DNA from: Ailanthus altissimus
Lineage: Eukaryota; Streptophyta; Magnoliopsida; Sapindales; Simaroubaceae
Length of the DNA stretch: 64,000 bases
NCBI GenBank assembly: GCA_946807835.1
Contig: OX327705.1
Span: forward strand, 10,322,501 to 10,386,500
Direction: 5' to 3'
Position 1 is the first letter of the stretch. Each line of letters starts with the position of its first letter. This document shows positions 1 to 10,800 of the stretch, in pieces. The notes below the pieces were generated by a model that was not told where the DNA came from, searched no databases, and saw nothing but the letters and a program-made list of their open reading frames with translations. A program made the position numbers and the translations under genes.

Positions 1-600
1 ATAACATAAAGGAATCTTCATTTATACAATTCCGCTTAGTTCTAGTGTGAACATACATATTATTATGAGCAGTATTATTTTATAAATTAATAGAGAAAAG
101 ACCATCAGAATGTACTATTCTCAACAAGATCAGATTTACAAAATAAACTACTTAATGTCTCTAAAAAGTTAAAGGAATGACCTAAAGGTACAAGTCTTAA
201 ATTTGAAAATAAATTTCTAGAAAAATTAGGAATATAAAGTCTTTTTCAAATACAAAAAAAAAAAAAACCACTAGATAGAACTAAACTACATGTTTCAATA
301 GCCTCTACATGTGAATGCATCTTGCTCCTAAAATAAATGCATTTTTCACTTCTCACTAGCTTCCTTAAGTTTATCATACCCTATAAGAAATTGAAAATAT
401 GGATTGTAGAATCAAAATCAATCCACCATGTGTCATAAACAATATCAACCATATTATATTCATAATAAACAAATGAGATTGAATTACCTTTATTCTCAAG
501 ATAATTTTGAAACTTTGGACAATCCTTCTTCATGTACCCTTTTTTTTTTACAGAAGAAGTACTTGGATTCCTTCTTAATGTCATATTGAATAGGTTTAAA
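1..600 (-). pseudogene. Ty1/copia gag-protease fragment (second, tandem copy)
   Basis: Read on the minus strand, this holds the end of a copia gag with a zinc-knuckle remnant (KKGYMKKDCPKF near 500-560) followed by the protease/gag-pre-integrase stretch, and runs off the left edge. Positions 1-540 align closely with 2341-2860 in the same orientation, so the region is a second copy of the same part of the same family. It contains stops and frameshifts and cannot be functional. At its upstream end (about 600-660) it joins, without a stop, the RNase H tail of the neighbouring copy. Orientation and family are clear; the exact breakpoint is uncertain by tens of bases. Confidence 0.75.
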
Positions 601-2861
601 AGGTATTTTACCTTTTCAATTTTGAAACTTTGGCTCCAAGATACAGCTCCACCAGCTAACATAAAAACATATTTAGATGTTGATTTATGTGAAGTAAGTC
701 CAAATCTGAGTAGCTAATTACTTTAGATTATTAGTCTATATATACATAAGCATGTAATCTTTGCTTCGTCGAAGGTACTTCATCACCTTCTTTATAGCTT
801 TTCATTGGTTTATACCTGAAGTTTTCTGATATCTTATTAGCATTCCCATAATAGATGCAATGTTAGGCCTTATGTAGACCTGAGTATACATCAGGCTTCA
901 AATAGCAGAAACATATGGAATGTTAGTCATTGGTTCCCTTTCAAGATCATTTTTAGGGCACTGGTTCAAGTTGAACCTGTCATCCTTTACAATGAGAGCT
1001 ATACTCGGTGAATAATCTTTTATTCAAAATCTCTCTAAAACTTTATTTATATAGATTTCTTGAAACAGACCCAAAATACCTTGAAATCTATCTCTATGGA
1101 TCTTAACATAAATGACATAAGATGCATAACCCATATCCTTTATAACAATATTTTCATAGAGAAATTATTTCACTTCATATAACAAATCATTATCATTTGT
1201 TGCAAGTAAAATGTCATCCATATATAGAATCATAAAAAAATTCTTACTCCCACTAATCTTCTAGTATATACATTGGTCAATGATGTTCTCTACAAATTTA
1301 AATGAAGAGATAGTCTTACAATATTTTAAATACCAATAATAGGAGGCTTGTTTCAATCTATATATGAATTTCTTAAGCTTGCACATTAAATGCTCACAAT
1401 CACCAGAGGAAAATGCTTCTTGTTGTTTCTTATAAACCTCTTTCTCTAGATCTTCATTCAGAAAAGTTATTTTCACATCCATTTGTTGTAACTCTAAATC
1501 AAAATTAGCAACTAAAGAATCTTTCTTGGATACAGAAAAAAAGGTCTCCTTATAGTCAATTTCTTCCTTTTGAGTGAATTCTTTAGCAATAAGCCTTGTT
1601 TTATACTCTCGATGTTTCAAAAATGAGTCTGTATTGATTTTAAAGACCCATTTACATCTAATGGCTTTTGCACCATCATGCAACTCAATAAGATCCCATA
1701 CTCTATTAGATGTTATAGAATTCATCTCATCTTTCATAGTATCATACCATAAATTTGAATCATTGTAATTCATGGCTTATGAAAATGTTTTAAGATTATT
1801 TGTTACTACAATGTTATAGTCAAATTCTTGCAAATACACAATGTAATCACTAGGAATTGTTAACCTCCTCACTCTAATAGATCTTCGTAATGTTGTGTCA
1901 ACATCCTCCTAAAAGGCTTGTTGTTCAACTAGTTGCTCAACCATCTCAGGTAATTCTTGAATAACTTTATCTACTAGAGTGTTATCAATAGTTTTTGAAT
2001 CTTTGGTGATTAGTTGTACAACACCATTTAACCTTGAAGGGTGTTGTGAATAATAATCAATCTACTACTTGAAGTGAAAGGTATTATGAGTAATCATCTA
2101 TGAAAGAGATGAAGTAATTATTACTATACGAGTCCATATATGGACTACAAATATCTTAATATATGATCTCTAATATATCAGTGCTCCTCCCGGCACATTT
2201 CTTAGACTTGTTGGTCTACTTTCTCTTAATGCAGTCTATATAAGTGTCAAAATCAATAAAATCTGGAGTACCGAGTACTCCATCATTTATTAACCTCTTA
2301 ATCTTTTCAACAGAGATATGTCCCAACCTTTGGTGCCACAATATAGAGGAGGAATCTTTATTTAAAACACACCGTTTAGTTCTAGTATGAACATGACTAT
2401 ATTATTTTACAAATTATAGAGAAAATACTATCAGAAAATGTATCATTTCCAATAAGATCAGATTTATAAAATAAACTGAATGATGTCTCTAAAAAGTTAA
2501 AGAAATAATTTAAAGGTACAAGTCTTGAAATTGAAATTAAATTTCTAGAAAAACTAGACATATAAAAAGACTTTCCCAAATAAAAATAAAACCACTAGAT
2601 AGAACTAAACTATATGTTCCAAAAGCCTCTACATGTGAAATCTTATTCCCAAAATAGATGCATTATTCACTTCCTACTGGCTTCCTTAGGTTTTGCATAT
2701 TCTATAAGGAATTGGAAATATCATTTGTAGAACCAAAATCAATTCACCATGTGTTATAAATAACATCGACTATATTAGAATCATAATAAACAAATGAGAT
2801 TGGTTTACCTTTCTTCTCAAGTTAATTCTAAAACTTTGGATAATCCTTTTTCATGTGCCTT
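600..2861 (-). pseudogene. Ty1/copia element W: protease, integrase remnant, RT and RNase H
   Basis: This is the downstream part of a minus-strand copia polyprotein. In order from high to low coordinates: a protease/gag-pre-integrase piece (about 2861-2341, with an RNLISISRL-like motif at 2500-2550); a short integrase start; an RT block at 1773-1261 with RCKWVFKIN, a DVK...FLN segment and a decayed YRLKQA motif; a YMDDILL box near 1230; and RNase H ending in AGGAVSW near 650. Most of the integrase core is missing and several stops interrupt the frame. RT would copy the element RNA and RNase H would remove the template. The gag of the same element lies at 8061-8800, displaced by the insertion that starts at 2862. 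Confidence 0.82.
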
Positions 2862-3093
2862 ATTAATGAGCATGATATTGACTTCTATTTTGGCTTCATT
2901 TTTAACTTAGATTCTTGCCATTTTCAAGTAATTTCATGCTATTTATGCATACATATGTGGATTTTGTAGGCTAAATGATAAAATTAATGAATTGGAAGGA
3001 GAAACATCAAAAGTAAAGCCAAAGAGTGAAAATTTAGAGAAGGCTTTAAAAGAAATAGATGAACGCCCCAACGTTCATCCATTTAGATGAAAG

Positions 3094-5568
3094 TGTTGGG
3101 ATTTGTGCTTACGTGTCATCCCATAATGCATAAATATATAGTGATTGTATTTATACAATTATTATTTCTAATAAAATCGTTAATATTATTTTTATTAAAT
3201 GGTAAGATGCTTGTAACGTTTTAGACATTGTATGATCTGAAGGAGTTCAAATTTGGTCTAAAAGAGTTTAGACCAGGGCTAAGAGTTAGCAACGCTAATA
3301 GTTATAAACACTAAGAGTTAGTGGTACTAAGAGTTAGCAAAATCTAATGAGTTAGAGCCTTGTCTGAAATGGGACAATGACCTGAGAATATATTAGTAAT
3401 AATATAGCTGCAATGAGTTGCAGATGGTGCTAAGAAATGTCATTATGCAAGTATGTTCTCAAACATAATGTTCCTGATCTAATTTCATCGATGCGGGTCT
3501 ATCGGTGGAACCCATTAATATAGATTAGTGTATGTCTATATCTGGATGGTCCAGATGGTTAGTCTTAGCAAACCATGAGCTTAGTAGGAAGCTCGTATAG
3601 AGATACAAGTATTCAGTAAGGACTGGATATTGAACAGACTCACGAAGACATCCAATAGACATCTCATAAAGCCGTCAATGGAAGGTCTTCCGAGTTGAGT
3701 AGTATTTGTGGTCATTTAACCTGAGCGCCACGGTGGGCTTGTGAGTGATCCACCATGCTTTGGTTCCACACATGTCAGAAACCTTTCATGGTCTGACCAC
3801 TGGGTATCGCTGGGTATGGTCCGATGCTCATGGAGTTCGGTGTGCGTAGATATGGGATCCATCAGCTCATATGAGTGGGTTGTATATCCTAATGCTCTGA
3901 GATTGTATTTCAGAAAGTCTTGTGGCCGCAAGCATAAACCTTGAAAAAGATATTCCGGAGGAATAAACAATATCACAAAAGTGTTTGTGGATATTGTTTT
4001 ATGAAATATAAATCTGGAGATAAGTTCGTAGTTGAGCAAATAGAGATTTGACGGTGATGATCTATATCTCTGCTCTTCAAGGATATAAATGATGGAAGGA
4101 TTATACGAATATGTAATAACCTCAACTTGTATGGTCTAACATGCTAATTTGTAATATCCGTAACGTGTGTGTGGGACATTGTTCACGGACGTATGGAGGA
4201 GCTCTATATGACAAATTAGGTGTGGACCTAGAGAGTCTCACAATATGAAGTATACTCGTTGTGCACTGGGGTAGCGGATTGGATTGAATAGTTCGATCCA
4301 ATAAATTTCAGCAAAAGAGAACGATTGTTTAGGGATCCCTCGGATTATACATTTGTCAAGACTTAATTATTAAGTACATCACTTAATTAATTAATAAGGG
4401 TTGTTAATTAATAGAATATTGACAAATGACAAAATTTGTTCCATGATTTGATTTTACCTTTTTACCATTTAACCATGGTAGTAAAAATTAGTAAGGTAAA
4501 AAGTAATTATTCAAAATTGTTTTGAATAATTAAATCATATATTATTATTATATTATTAGATAATATTATAATATATATAGATCATGGCATTGTATTTTAA
4601 TATAATGAGTGGCTTAGATGTTGGCCATTTAATTACCCATTATAATTAAAGTAATTATAATTGTTAGGTAAAGATTAATTTTGGTGGTCATTATTCTAGT
4701 GCTTGGTTTAATTAATTCTCAATGGGAGACCAACAATAAAATTGGTGGAGCACTTCATTTTGTTTATTTTGTTTAATCAAAGTGTTGAATAAACAAAATG
4801 AATTTTGGTAAAACAATTTCATTCATTCAATTTTGGGAGAAGAATTTGGCAATGGCAAGGAAGAGAGGTAAGAGAGAGTTCTTTGAGTTTTATTCTTTCA
4901 AGTGTTGAAAAATAAACAAACTTCTCTTCATCTCCTTCTTTAATGGATGGCCAAAATGAATGATATGTAAATGGAGAAAAAGATAATTATTTTGCAAAGA
5001 GTTGTTCAAAATAATTATCATGTAGAAATTGTTTCTAAGATTAATATACAAGAGTTGTATGTTAAAGATTTTTAATTAATACAAGAGTTGTATAGAAAAT
5101 ATTTATCATCTCCATTTAAGAAACAAAAATTGTATTCAAAAGAGTTTGAATACAAGTGCTGAAAATTTTAAATACTAAGCTACCATTCTAGCTCCTTAAT
5201 CCCACCAAAAGTTATGGACTAGAATTGTTCAACATATACTTCAAGGTGAGCTCTTCACATGGATTATTGAAGAACTTGAAGAATTTGTAAAGCTACCTTC
5301 ATTAGGTGAGTATTTTACATTATATGTTATAATACAATATTGTTCATCATGTTTATATTTGTATAATTGTTATACTTGTTCATATATGTGATATATGTTG
5401 TTCATCATGTTCATAATTGTATAATTGTTATACTTATGCATATATGTGATATATATTGAATTTGTTAAAATGGGTGTATTTTGTTACATGCTTCCGCTGC
5501 GCATATAGTAATTTTTGAAATTACGCACACACTCGTATAATCACACACTCTATGATAAACACCCAATA
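3094..5568 (+). mobile_element. Solo LTR of the Y copia family, 2475 bp
   Basis: The element begins TGTTGGG and ends CCCAATA, an imperfect inverted terminal pair. It is flanked on both sides by the exact 5-bp duplication gaaag (3089-3093 and 5569-5573). There is no coding domain between the ends, so this is a solo LTR left by LTR-LTR recombination. It is the most complete copy of an LTR family seen repeatedly in the window (13085, 16976 minus, 20755, 24947, 38511, 52602 minus, 56485). Short open frames in it recur as non-coding matches in the other copies. Confidence 0.87.
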
Positions 5569-5810
5569 GAAAGCCCCAACATTAACTTGCCAATGCCCTT
5601 GCATTTTTGGAAAAGATGAATGTCGTAGTGTGAGGATGAGAACGAGGCTGTATAAATTCCTAAGAATCTCTAAAATAACCAATGCTTCCATGTTGGTTCA
5701 GCAAATGCAACAACATTTGAACGCCCCAGCGTTGGAGGCCTTAGCATTCGTATAGTATAGTTGGAAACACCCTAGCATTCTAAGAGAAAACATCACGGCA
5801 TTGCCTTCAC

Positions 5811-5818
5811 TATAAAAA
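5811..5818 (+). promoter_or_regulatory. TATA box of the 2862-8060 LTR
   Basis: TATAAAAAGG lies at the expected U3/R position. About 75 bases upstream is a motif pair of the form AACGCCCCAGCGTT, which recurs in the U3 of other LTRs here. Activity is not implied. Confidence 0.55.
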
Positions 5819-6430
5819 GGCACTCTTTTGGAATTTTTTCGAGACTGGACGTTTCAACTTTGGTGCTTTACCAAAGTAGACTCTTCTAAGTCAAAAAAAA
5901 AAAATCCTTCCTTTTTTATGAAAACAAAGAGCAATCAATACTTGGAACCATCTTGGGAAAAGAAAAACATGATCAAGTGGTTGGAGACTTTACAAATGAG
6001 ACATCCTTGGTGCTTGGACCTTGGAACACCCTTAAGATTAAAGGCTTTAAGAGTGTCTATAATAGTTTCCATCTTCCTTTTTTCTTATTTACGTTTATTT
6101 GAAGTTTATATTTGTAGTTCTTGTTATTTTAAACATGAATAGTTATACGAACCTTTGGGTTGATGTATTTGAGTATTTGACTATGGATAACTAAACCTTA
6201 TGTTCTAAGGGCTTGATGCAACTCTCTTAAGTACTATTTTATGTATATAATTGATTAATGATTATATTTTGTATTATTTATTTATGTTTTTCTAAATTTA
6301 ATGCTTCTAATCTAATTAAAAAATTGATTAAATGATTTAGACTTGTGAGTTATGTGCTTGGAAAAGTTTAACTTATGTGTTGTGTTTGATTTGCATAGCC
6401 TTTGATTGTATTGAGTTGGGTGACTAATAG

Positions 6431-7588
6431 TGACATGACCCGACCTGAGCCTTCCTCAATAATCGAGGCAGATCTTACGATGATATGAGACTAACACACT
6501 TTTTGCTCATACATTTGATACAATGAGGCTACCTGCCTCAACAAAAGTGTACAAGTGTACTCTAATATACATAAAGATTTACAAACACACAGACTGAGAC
6601 ACTCATACAGCTATGCGTGTCGTGGGCCAATTCTTGTGACAACTTGGAAAAAATAAGTAACATAGCTCAGGAAACATGTACTACATATATATTGGAAACC
6701 ACACCAAACTTGTACCTAGGGAAAAATTGGTCTAACCTGGCGGAATAACTCACACACAGGCAAAGCAGTGGATCTGAGCTGGTCTAACCCGGCGGATGCT
6801 GCATCGCTCAGGTAAAGCAAACTAAACTGGTCTAATGCATGCATAAAGAAACTACACTAAAGGGGAGGGAATGCATATGATGGTTCAAAAATTATTATTA
6901 TATAATATCAGGAAGCATAATTATTTTAAAATAAATATATCTATACTGAATATAATCATAAACTATACTATAAACAAGTCTAAAATATTTCTGAATATAT
7001 TAATTAGCATAAATATCTATATGTCTAAAATAAATCATGACTAAATCTGATAACGCATAATTTAATCATAAATGGTTGTATTAAAAATATATAAAATATA
7101 TATAGTTATCCACTCACAAAAATGCGCTAATCTTGAGCTGATTCTAGATCTTGATAATTCATTAGTACCGATATATATTATAAATATTGAAATATAAATA
7201 TTTTAATATCGTAAAACTATTACCCGCTAAATCACTGGGTATAAATCTAACTACCTAAACTAATTTTCTAAACTTTTTTATTTATTGTCCTTTCTTATTT
7301 CTCTCTCAACTATTTTCTTTTTCTTTTTCTTCTTTTTTATCTTTCCCTCTCTTTTTCTTCCTTTTTCCTTCTCGGCTCCCTTTTCTTTCTTTCTCTCTTT
7401 TTTTCTTTCTTTTCTTCTTCTTATCTTTTTCTCTCTTTTCTCTTTTGGTTTTTGCTTCTTCTTCTCAATGAAGTAAAATAAAACAATTATATATATATAT
7501 ATACAACGACACCGCTTGCTCTATTTCTTTATTCTTCTTCTTTTTTTTTTTGCCACTAAATCCTTAAAAAAGAAACACGTGTATTACA
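6431..7588. mobile_element. Solo LTR, chromovirus-like, 1158 bp
   Basis: The sequence starts TGACATGACCCGACC and ends CGTGTATTACA, with the exact 5-bp duplication aatag on both sides (6426-6430 and 7589-7593). It contains a twice-repeated GGTCTAACCYGGCGGA-type unit (about 6730-6800), a long pyrimidine tract and a TA run. No ORF of interest is present. The start resembles LTRs of plant chromoviruses (Tekay-like). I could not fix the orientation. Confidence 0.78.
7283..7470. repeat. Pyrimidine-rich low-complexity tract
   Basis: Nearly uninterrupted C/T sequence with runs of TTTC and TCTT, inside the solo LTR 6431-7588. It opens a frame rich in Phe, Ser and Leu that is a composition artefact. 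Confidence 0.7.
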
Positions 7589-8060
7589 AATAGAGTCATG
7601 GTAACCGCTTTAGGGTAGCGTAAAGCATGCTGTATAGATGACCATGTTAAATAGGGATATCAACTTGATTGTATATGAATAAAGTCTCACTTGATGCTCG
7701 GGAGAGGTAGTGAACATAATTCTAAACCGTTGGTTAGGGAATTTGCAAAAGTATCCGTTAATCATTATTACTAAAGAACTTAAGAAAAATAGACTGAATT
7801 CAAAACCCTAGGACCCATTGTCATCAGAATCTCCATTCACCTTAAACGTATGTTACTTATAGTTTATTTTAATAGTTTTAGTTTTTATCATTTTTATGTT
7901 TTAATTAGCCTAGATAAAGTTAGATTGTGAAGCCTGTAATACTTAGTGTTAATTTAGAAACCAATTCTCATAGGACAATACTCTTCTCATACTTTATTAC
8001 TTGTTCACGGCCTATGCACTTGCAATTTAATATTTGCATGTGTTTAATTGACACCAAACA

Positions 8061-8800
8061 CCCTTCTTTTTACCAAAAAAATAAAACACTTGGATTCCTT
8101 CTTAATGTCAAATTGAATAGGTTGAAGAGGCATTTTATATTCTCCTTTCTTTTTTGCTTTGTCTCTATTCTTTCCTGTTGTTTTCGTAAAATTATTTTCA
8201 CCTAACTCTATCATTAGCCTCCCTTCCTCTTGAACACACATGGTCATAAATTCATTAAGTGACCATTTATACTTATGTGTGCTATATGAGATTTTGAAGG
8301 GTTTATATTGATGTAAAAGAGTGTTAAGTATGCAGTACACAAGAAAGCTTTTAGACATCTCAACCTCAAGAGTTTTTAACTAAGCCACTACATCTCTTAT
8401 TTGTATGATGTGCTCATGCACACCTCTAACATTGGTGAGTCTCAAAGATGAAAACTTCATAATCAAGGTGTTAGCAAGTGTTTTATCTGAGGTTTCAAAC
8501 TGCTCATCAATAGCCTTCAGTAATGCCTAGACATTATCATGCTATTCGAATAAACCTTGTAAACTAGCAGAGATCTTAGTCTTTATGAACATCACACTAA
8601 GGCTATTAGATTGCTCTCATTATTCATAAAGATCAATATCAACTAGAATGCTAATTTCAGTAATAATAAGTGGTTCATCTTTTCGTATAGCATAATCAAT
8701 GCCCATCTACCCTAGATGAAGAGATGTTTTCTTTCCAAACTTTATATTTATCACCTTTCAATTCAAAAATATCACATTTGAAATTAAAAAAAAAATGCAA
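8061..8800 (-). pseudogene. Ty1/copia element W: gag
   Basis: Minus-strand gag of element W. The frame shows the conserved copia gag core: LLHQYKPFKISYSTHKYKWS, then EFMTMCVQEEGRL, ending in a lysine-rich stretch and the start of the Cys knuckle (KKESKCF) at about 8090. The knuckle's second half is found at 2861 and below, across the inserted LTR. Upstream codons (to about 8800) match the N-terminal gag region but contain stops. Gag would form the particle that packages element RNA. The 5' leader follows at higher coordinates. Confidence 0.8.
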
Positions 8801-10106
8801 GTTGCATGATTGCATAAAAATTAAACATATATGCTTATAAATTAAATATTGAAACTAATAAATATATATCATGCTTTAGCAATGTAAATCATATTTACAA
8901 ATATAAATCTAGTGACATAAAACTTATCTGAAGGCTAAAATTCTAATTCAATTAGATTCATTTATCTTTATAATAAAACTATCAAATTATGTTCCTTTTC
9001 CTAATCCTTGTGGTGATTTGAAAATATAATTTGATATTTCATCCTAGTTAATCATATAAATATAATAAAAATTCTTGTAGGATAAGATTTATTATATTAA
9101 ATATAATTAACCACAATTAATGTGATTTTTTTATATGTGACCCTAAACTACTTAATATATAATTTTACATAATTAAGGATGCTGTGACTACTCCTTAATT
9201 ATTAAAATTATATGGACAACTAGATATTTAATTTCTATTCACAAAAATTGTTCATATTAACAACAATAGGCATTACATAGAAATATGAACAAAATTTCAA
9301 TTTTATGTATTAAAATTGTTATACTCAAATTGTATGCATAATAAAGACAATAAATTATACATATAAAATTAACATGTAGCATATAAATGATACTAACAAT
9401 ATGAAATTAATACATAAATGAAATATGAATCAAATTAGAACCTATTTGAAAACGTCTTAAGGTTTTATAGACAATTGTCATTACCTAAAATTTAGAGGGT
9501 TTAGATGAAAATATCCAACATTATAGGGGCTTATTCGTAACATTTTGAAAATTTTAGAATAAAACTATAATTAACCAAAGTTTGAGGGCTTATTTGTAGG
9601 GCCTGTTTGTAATTTGTAAAGTTTTAAGTTAAACTGTAATTAATTAAAATTTTAGGGGCCTAATATAAATATCCAATTAGAGGGCTTGTTTCTAAATTTA
9701 TAAAAGTTTTAGGGTCAAATTATAATTAACTAAAAGATAGAGGATCTAAATGAAAATGCCATACGACATGACATTTGTTACATAGACAACAACAGCCAAA
9801 TGACATGTTATCTCCTTAACGGCATTTCTACACTTTGAAGACATGTTGTCCCTTCAAAGGCTGGTGGATGACATGTCATCCGAAGTCGTCTTTAACCTCC
9901 AAGCGAGTCGACTTTATGGTTTCTCCCTATTTTCAACACCAGTTTTTATTTTTTAAAATTGAAAAATGTTCAATATTCAATTTCCTAATGATCTCTAACA
10001 TCATTTTGCATCAAAAATATCTAAATAACAACTTTTAAATGAAAATATTATTTGGCCATAAACTTAGAATTTTCCATATTGCAAACATTCAAAGCAAAGG
10101 TATATT
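8801..10106 (-). other. 5' leader of element W with degenerate repeats
   Basis: AT-rich untranslated leader between gag and the primer-binding site. Between about 9480 and 9760 it contains three to four degenerate repeats of a unit combining a stretch like AAACTATAATTAACCAAA with GAGGGCTTATTTGTAA. A similar set, in opposite orientation, lies at 11100-11340 in element X. No gene is seen. Confidence 0.5.
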
Positions 10107-10121
10107 TGACTCCGATACCAA
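10107..10121 (-). other. Primer-binding site of element W
   Basis: On the minus strand this reads TTGGTATCGGAGTCA, close to the initiator-Met-tRNA complement TGGTATCAGAGC used by plant copia elements. It sits directly inside the LTR end at 10123. Confidence 0.7.
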
Positions 10122-10122
10122 G

Positions 10123-10516
10123 TAGAAGAAAACTAAAGACAAACTATACAGGCTTTTTAACATCTTAAACAACATATAAATAAAATTAAAAAGTAAAAAC
10201 AAGTTTAACATACCTTCTGCCATTAAAGCTTTCTCACAATCTAGTGATGAAGGTTAGATGCTTCTAAACCCTTACAATCTCTAGTAATGGAGTTTAAAAA
10301 ACTGAATTTGAGATTGGTGAGTTTAGAGACCTAACCAAGTGTTGTATTTATAGGCATTGTTCTATCACAAATATCACTCCAATGTTCATGATCATAGGTA
10401 GTTTCTTGATCTGGGCAGTTTCTTAATCATAAGCAGTTATTGTTAATCATGGGTGGTTAATTTCCATTTCTCTAAATGGTGGAATCTATGGACTACCTTC
10501 AACGTGGGATTAAACA
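10123..10516 (-). mobile_element. 5' LTR of element W
   Basis: On the minus strand it begins TGTTTAATCCCACG at 10516, a typical start for small copia LTRs, and ends against the PBS at 10121. A TATAAATA box (10345-10352) is in the right orientation. Its U5 boundary could shift by a few bases. The opposing element X begins just to the right, so the two copias face away from each other. Confidence 0.65.
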
Positions 10517-10639
10517 ATTCCAATAGTGGGACTAGCCCATTGAGACTACACTTTTGGCTAATATGATAAAGGGTAGTCTCTCCTCTCTTTTCTTCTTCCT
10601 CCTTCTGGAATACACTTGCAAGTAGACTAAAGTCAGAGG

Positions 10640-10800
10640 CTGTCCAATTTCGTACATATCCAAAGCCATTTTTGATTGGTTCAAACTCAAGTATACATTC
10701 TAAACTTTAGAAACTCATGTGTTATAAATAAAAATGTCAGATCTTAAGTTTATTGTTTTTAAAATGGTAGATACTTTTCCCATTAATTGGTATCAGAGCA
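10640..10800 (+). mobile_element. 3' portion of the 5' LTR of element X, with primer-binding site
   Basis: Positions about 10660-10786 align with about 40925-41035, the sequence beyond X's RNase H, as expected of the two LTRs of one element. The LTR end is followed by TTGGTATCAGAGCA (10787-10800), the initiator-Met-tRNA PBS of copia elements. The left end of the LTR is not recognisable; 10517-10640 may include it or belong to W. Confidence 0.6.

Larger units (their letters stand above)
2862..8060 (+). mobile_element. Ty3/gypsy-like solo LTR inserted in element W, itself carrying two nested solo LTRs
   Basis: The copia coding sequence of W stops at 2861 and resumes at 8061. The flanking five bases are gcctt (2857-2861) and ccctt (8061-8065), a near-perfect target duplication. 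With the two nested insertions (3094-5568 and 6431-7588) and their duplications removed, about 1.55 kb remains, which looks like a plus-oriented LTR. It has a TATA box at 5811, a pyrimidine- and AT-rich middle, and a downstream part ending ...TTGACACCAAACA. No coding domain is present, so a solo LTR is the simplest reading. The 5' terminus does not begin with a clear TG. Assignment to gypsy rests on the style of the LTR and is less certain than the insertion itself. Confidence 0.68.

Noticed and set aside
3716..4039. Overlapping open frames of about 70-107 codons on both strands
   Set aside because: They lie in the solo LTR 3094-5568, and matching frames at 15289-15474 and 25430-25618 are the same LTR segment. 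They reflect repeated LTR sequence, not a gene.
7285..7476. 63-codon Phe/Ser-rich frame
   Set aside because: Low-complexity pyrimidine tract inside a solo LTR.
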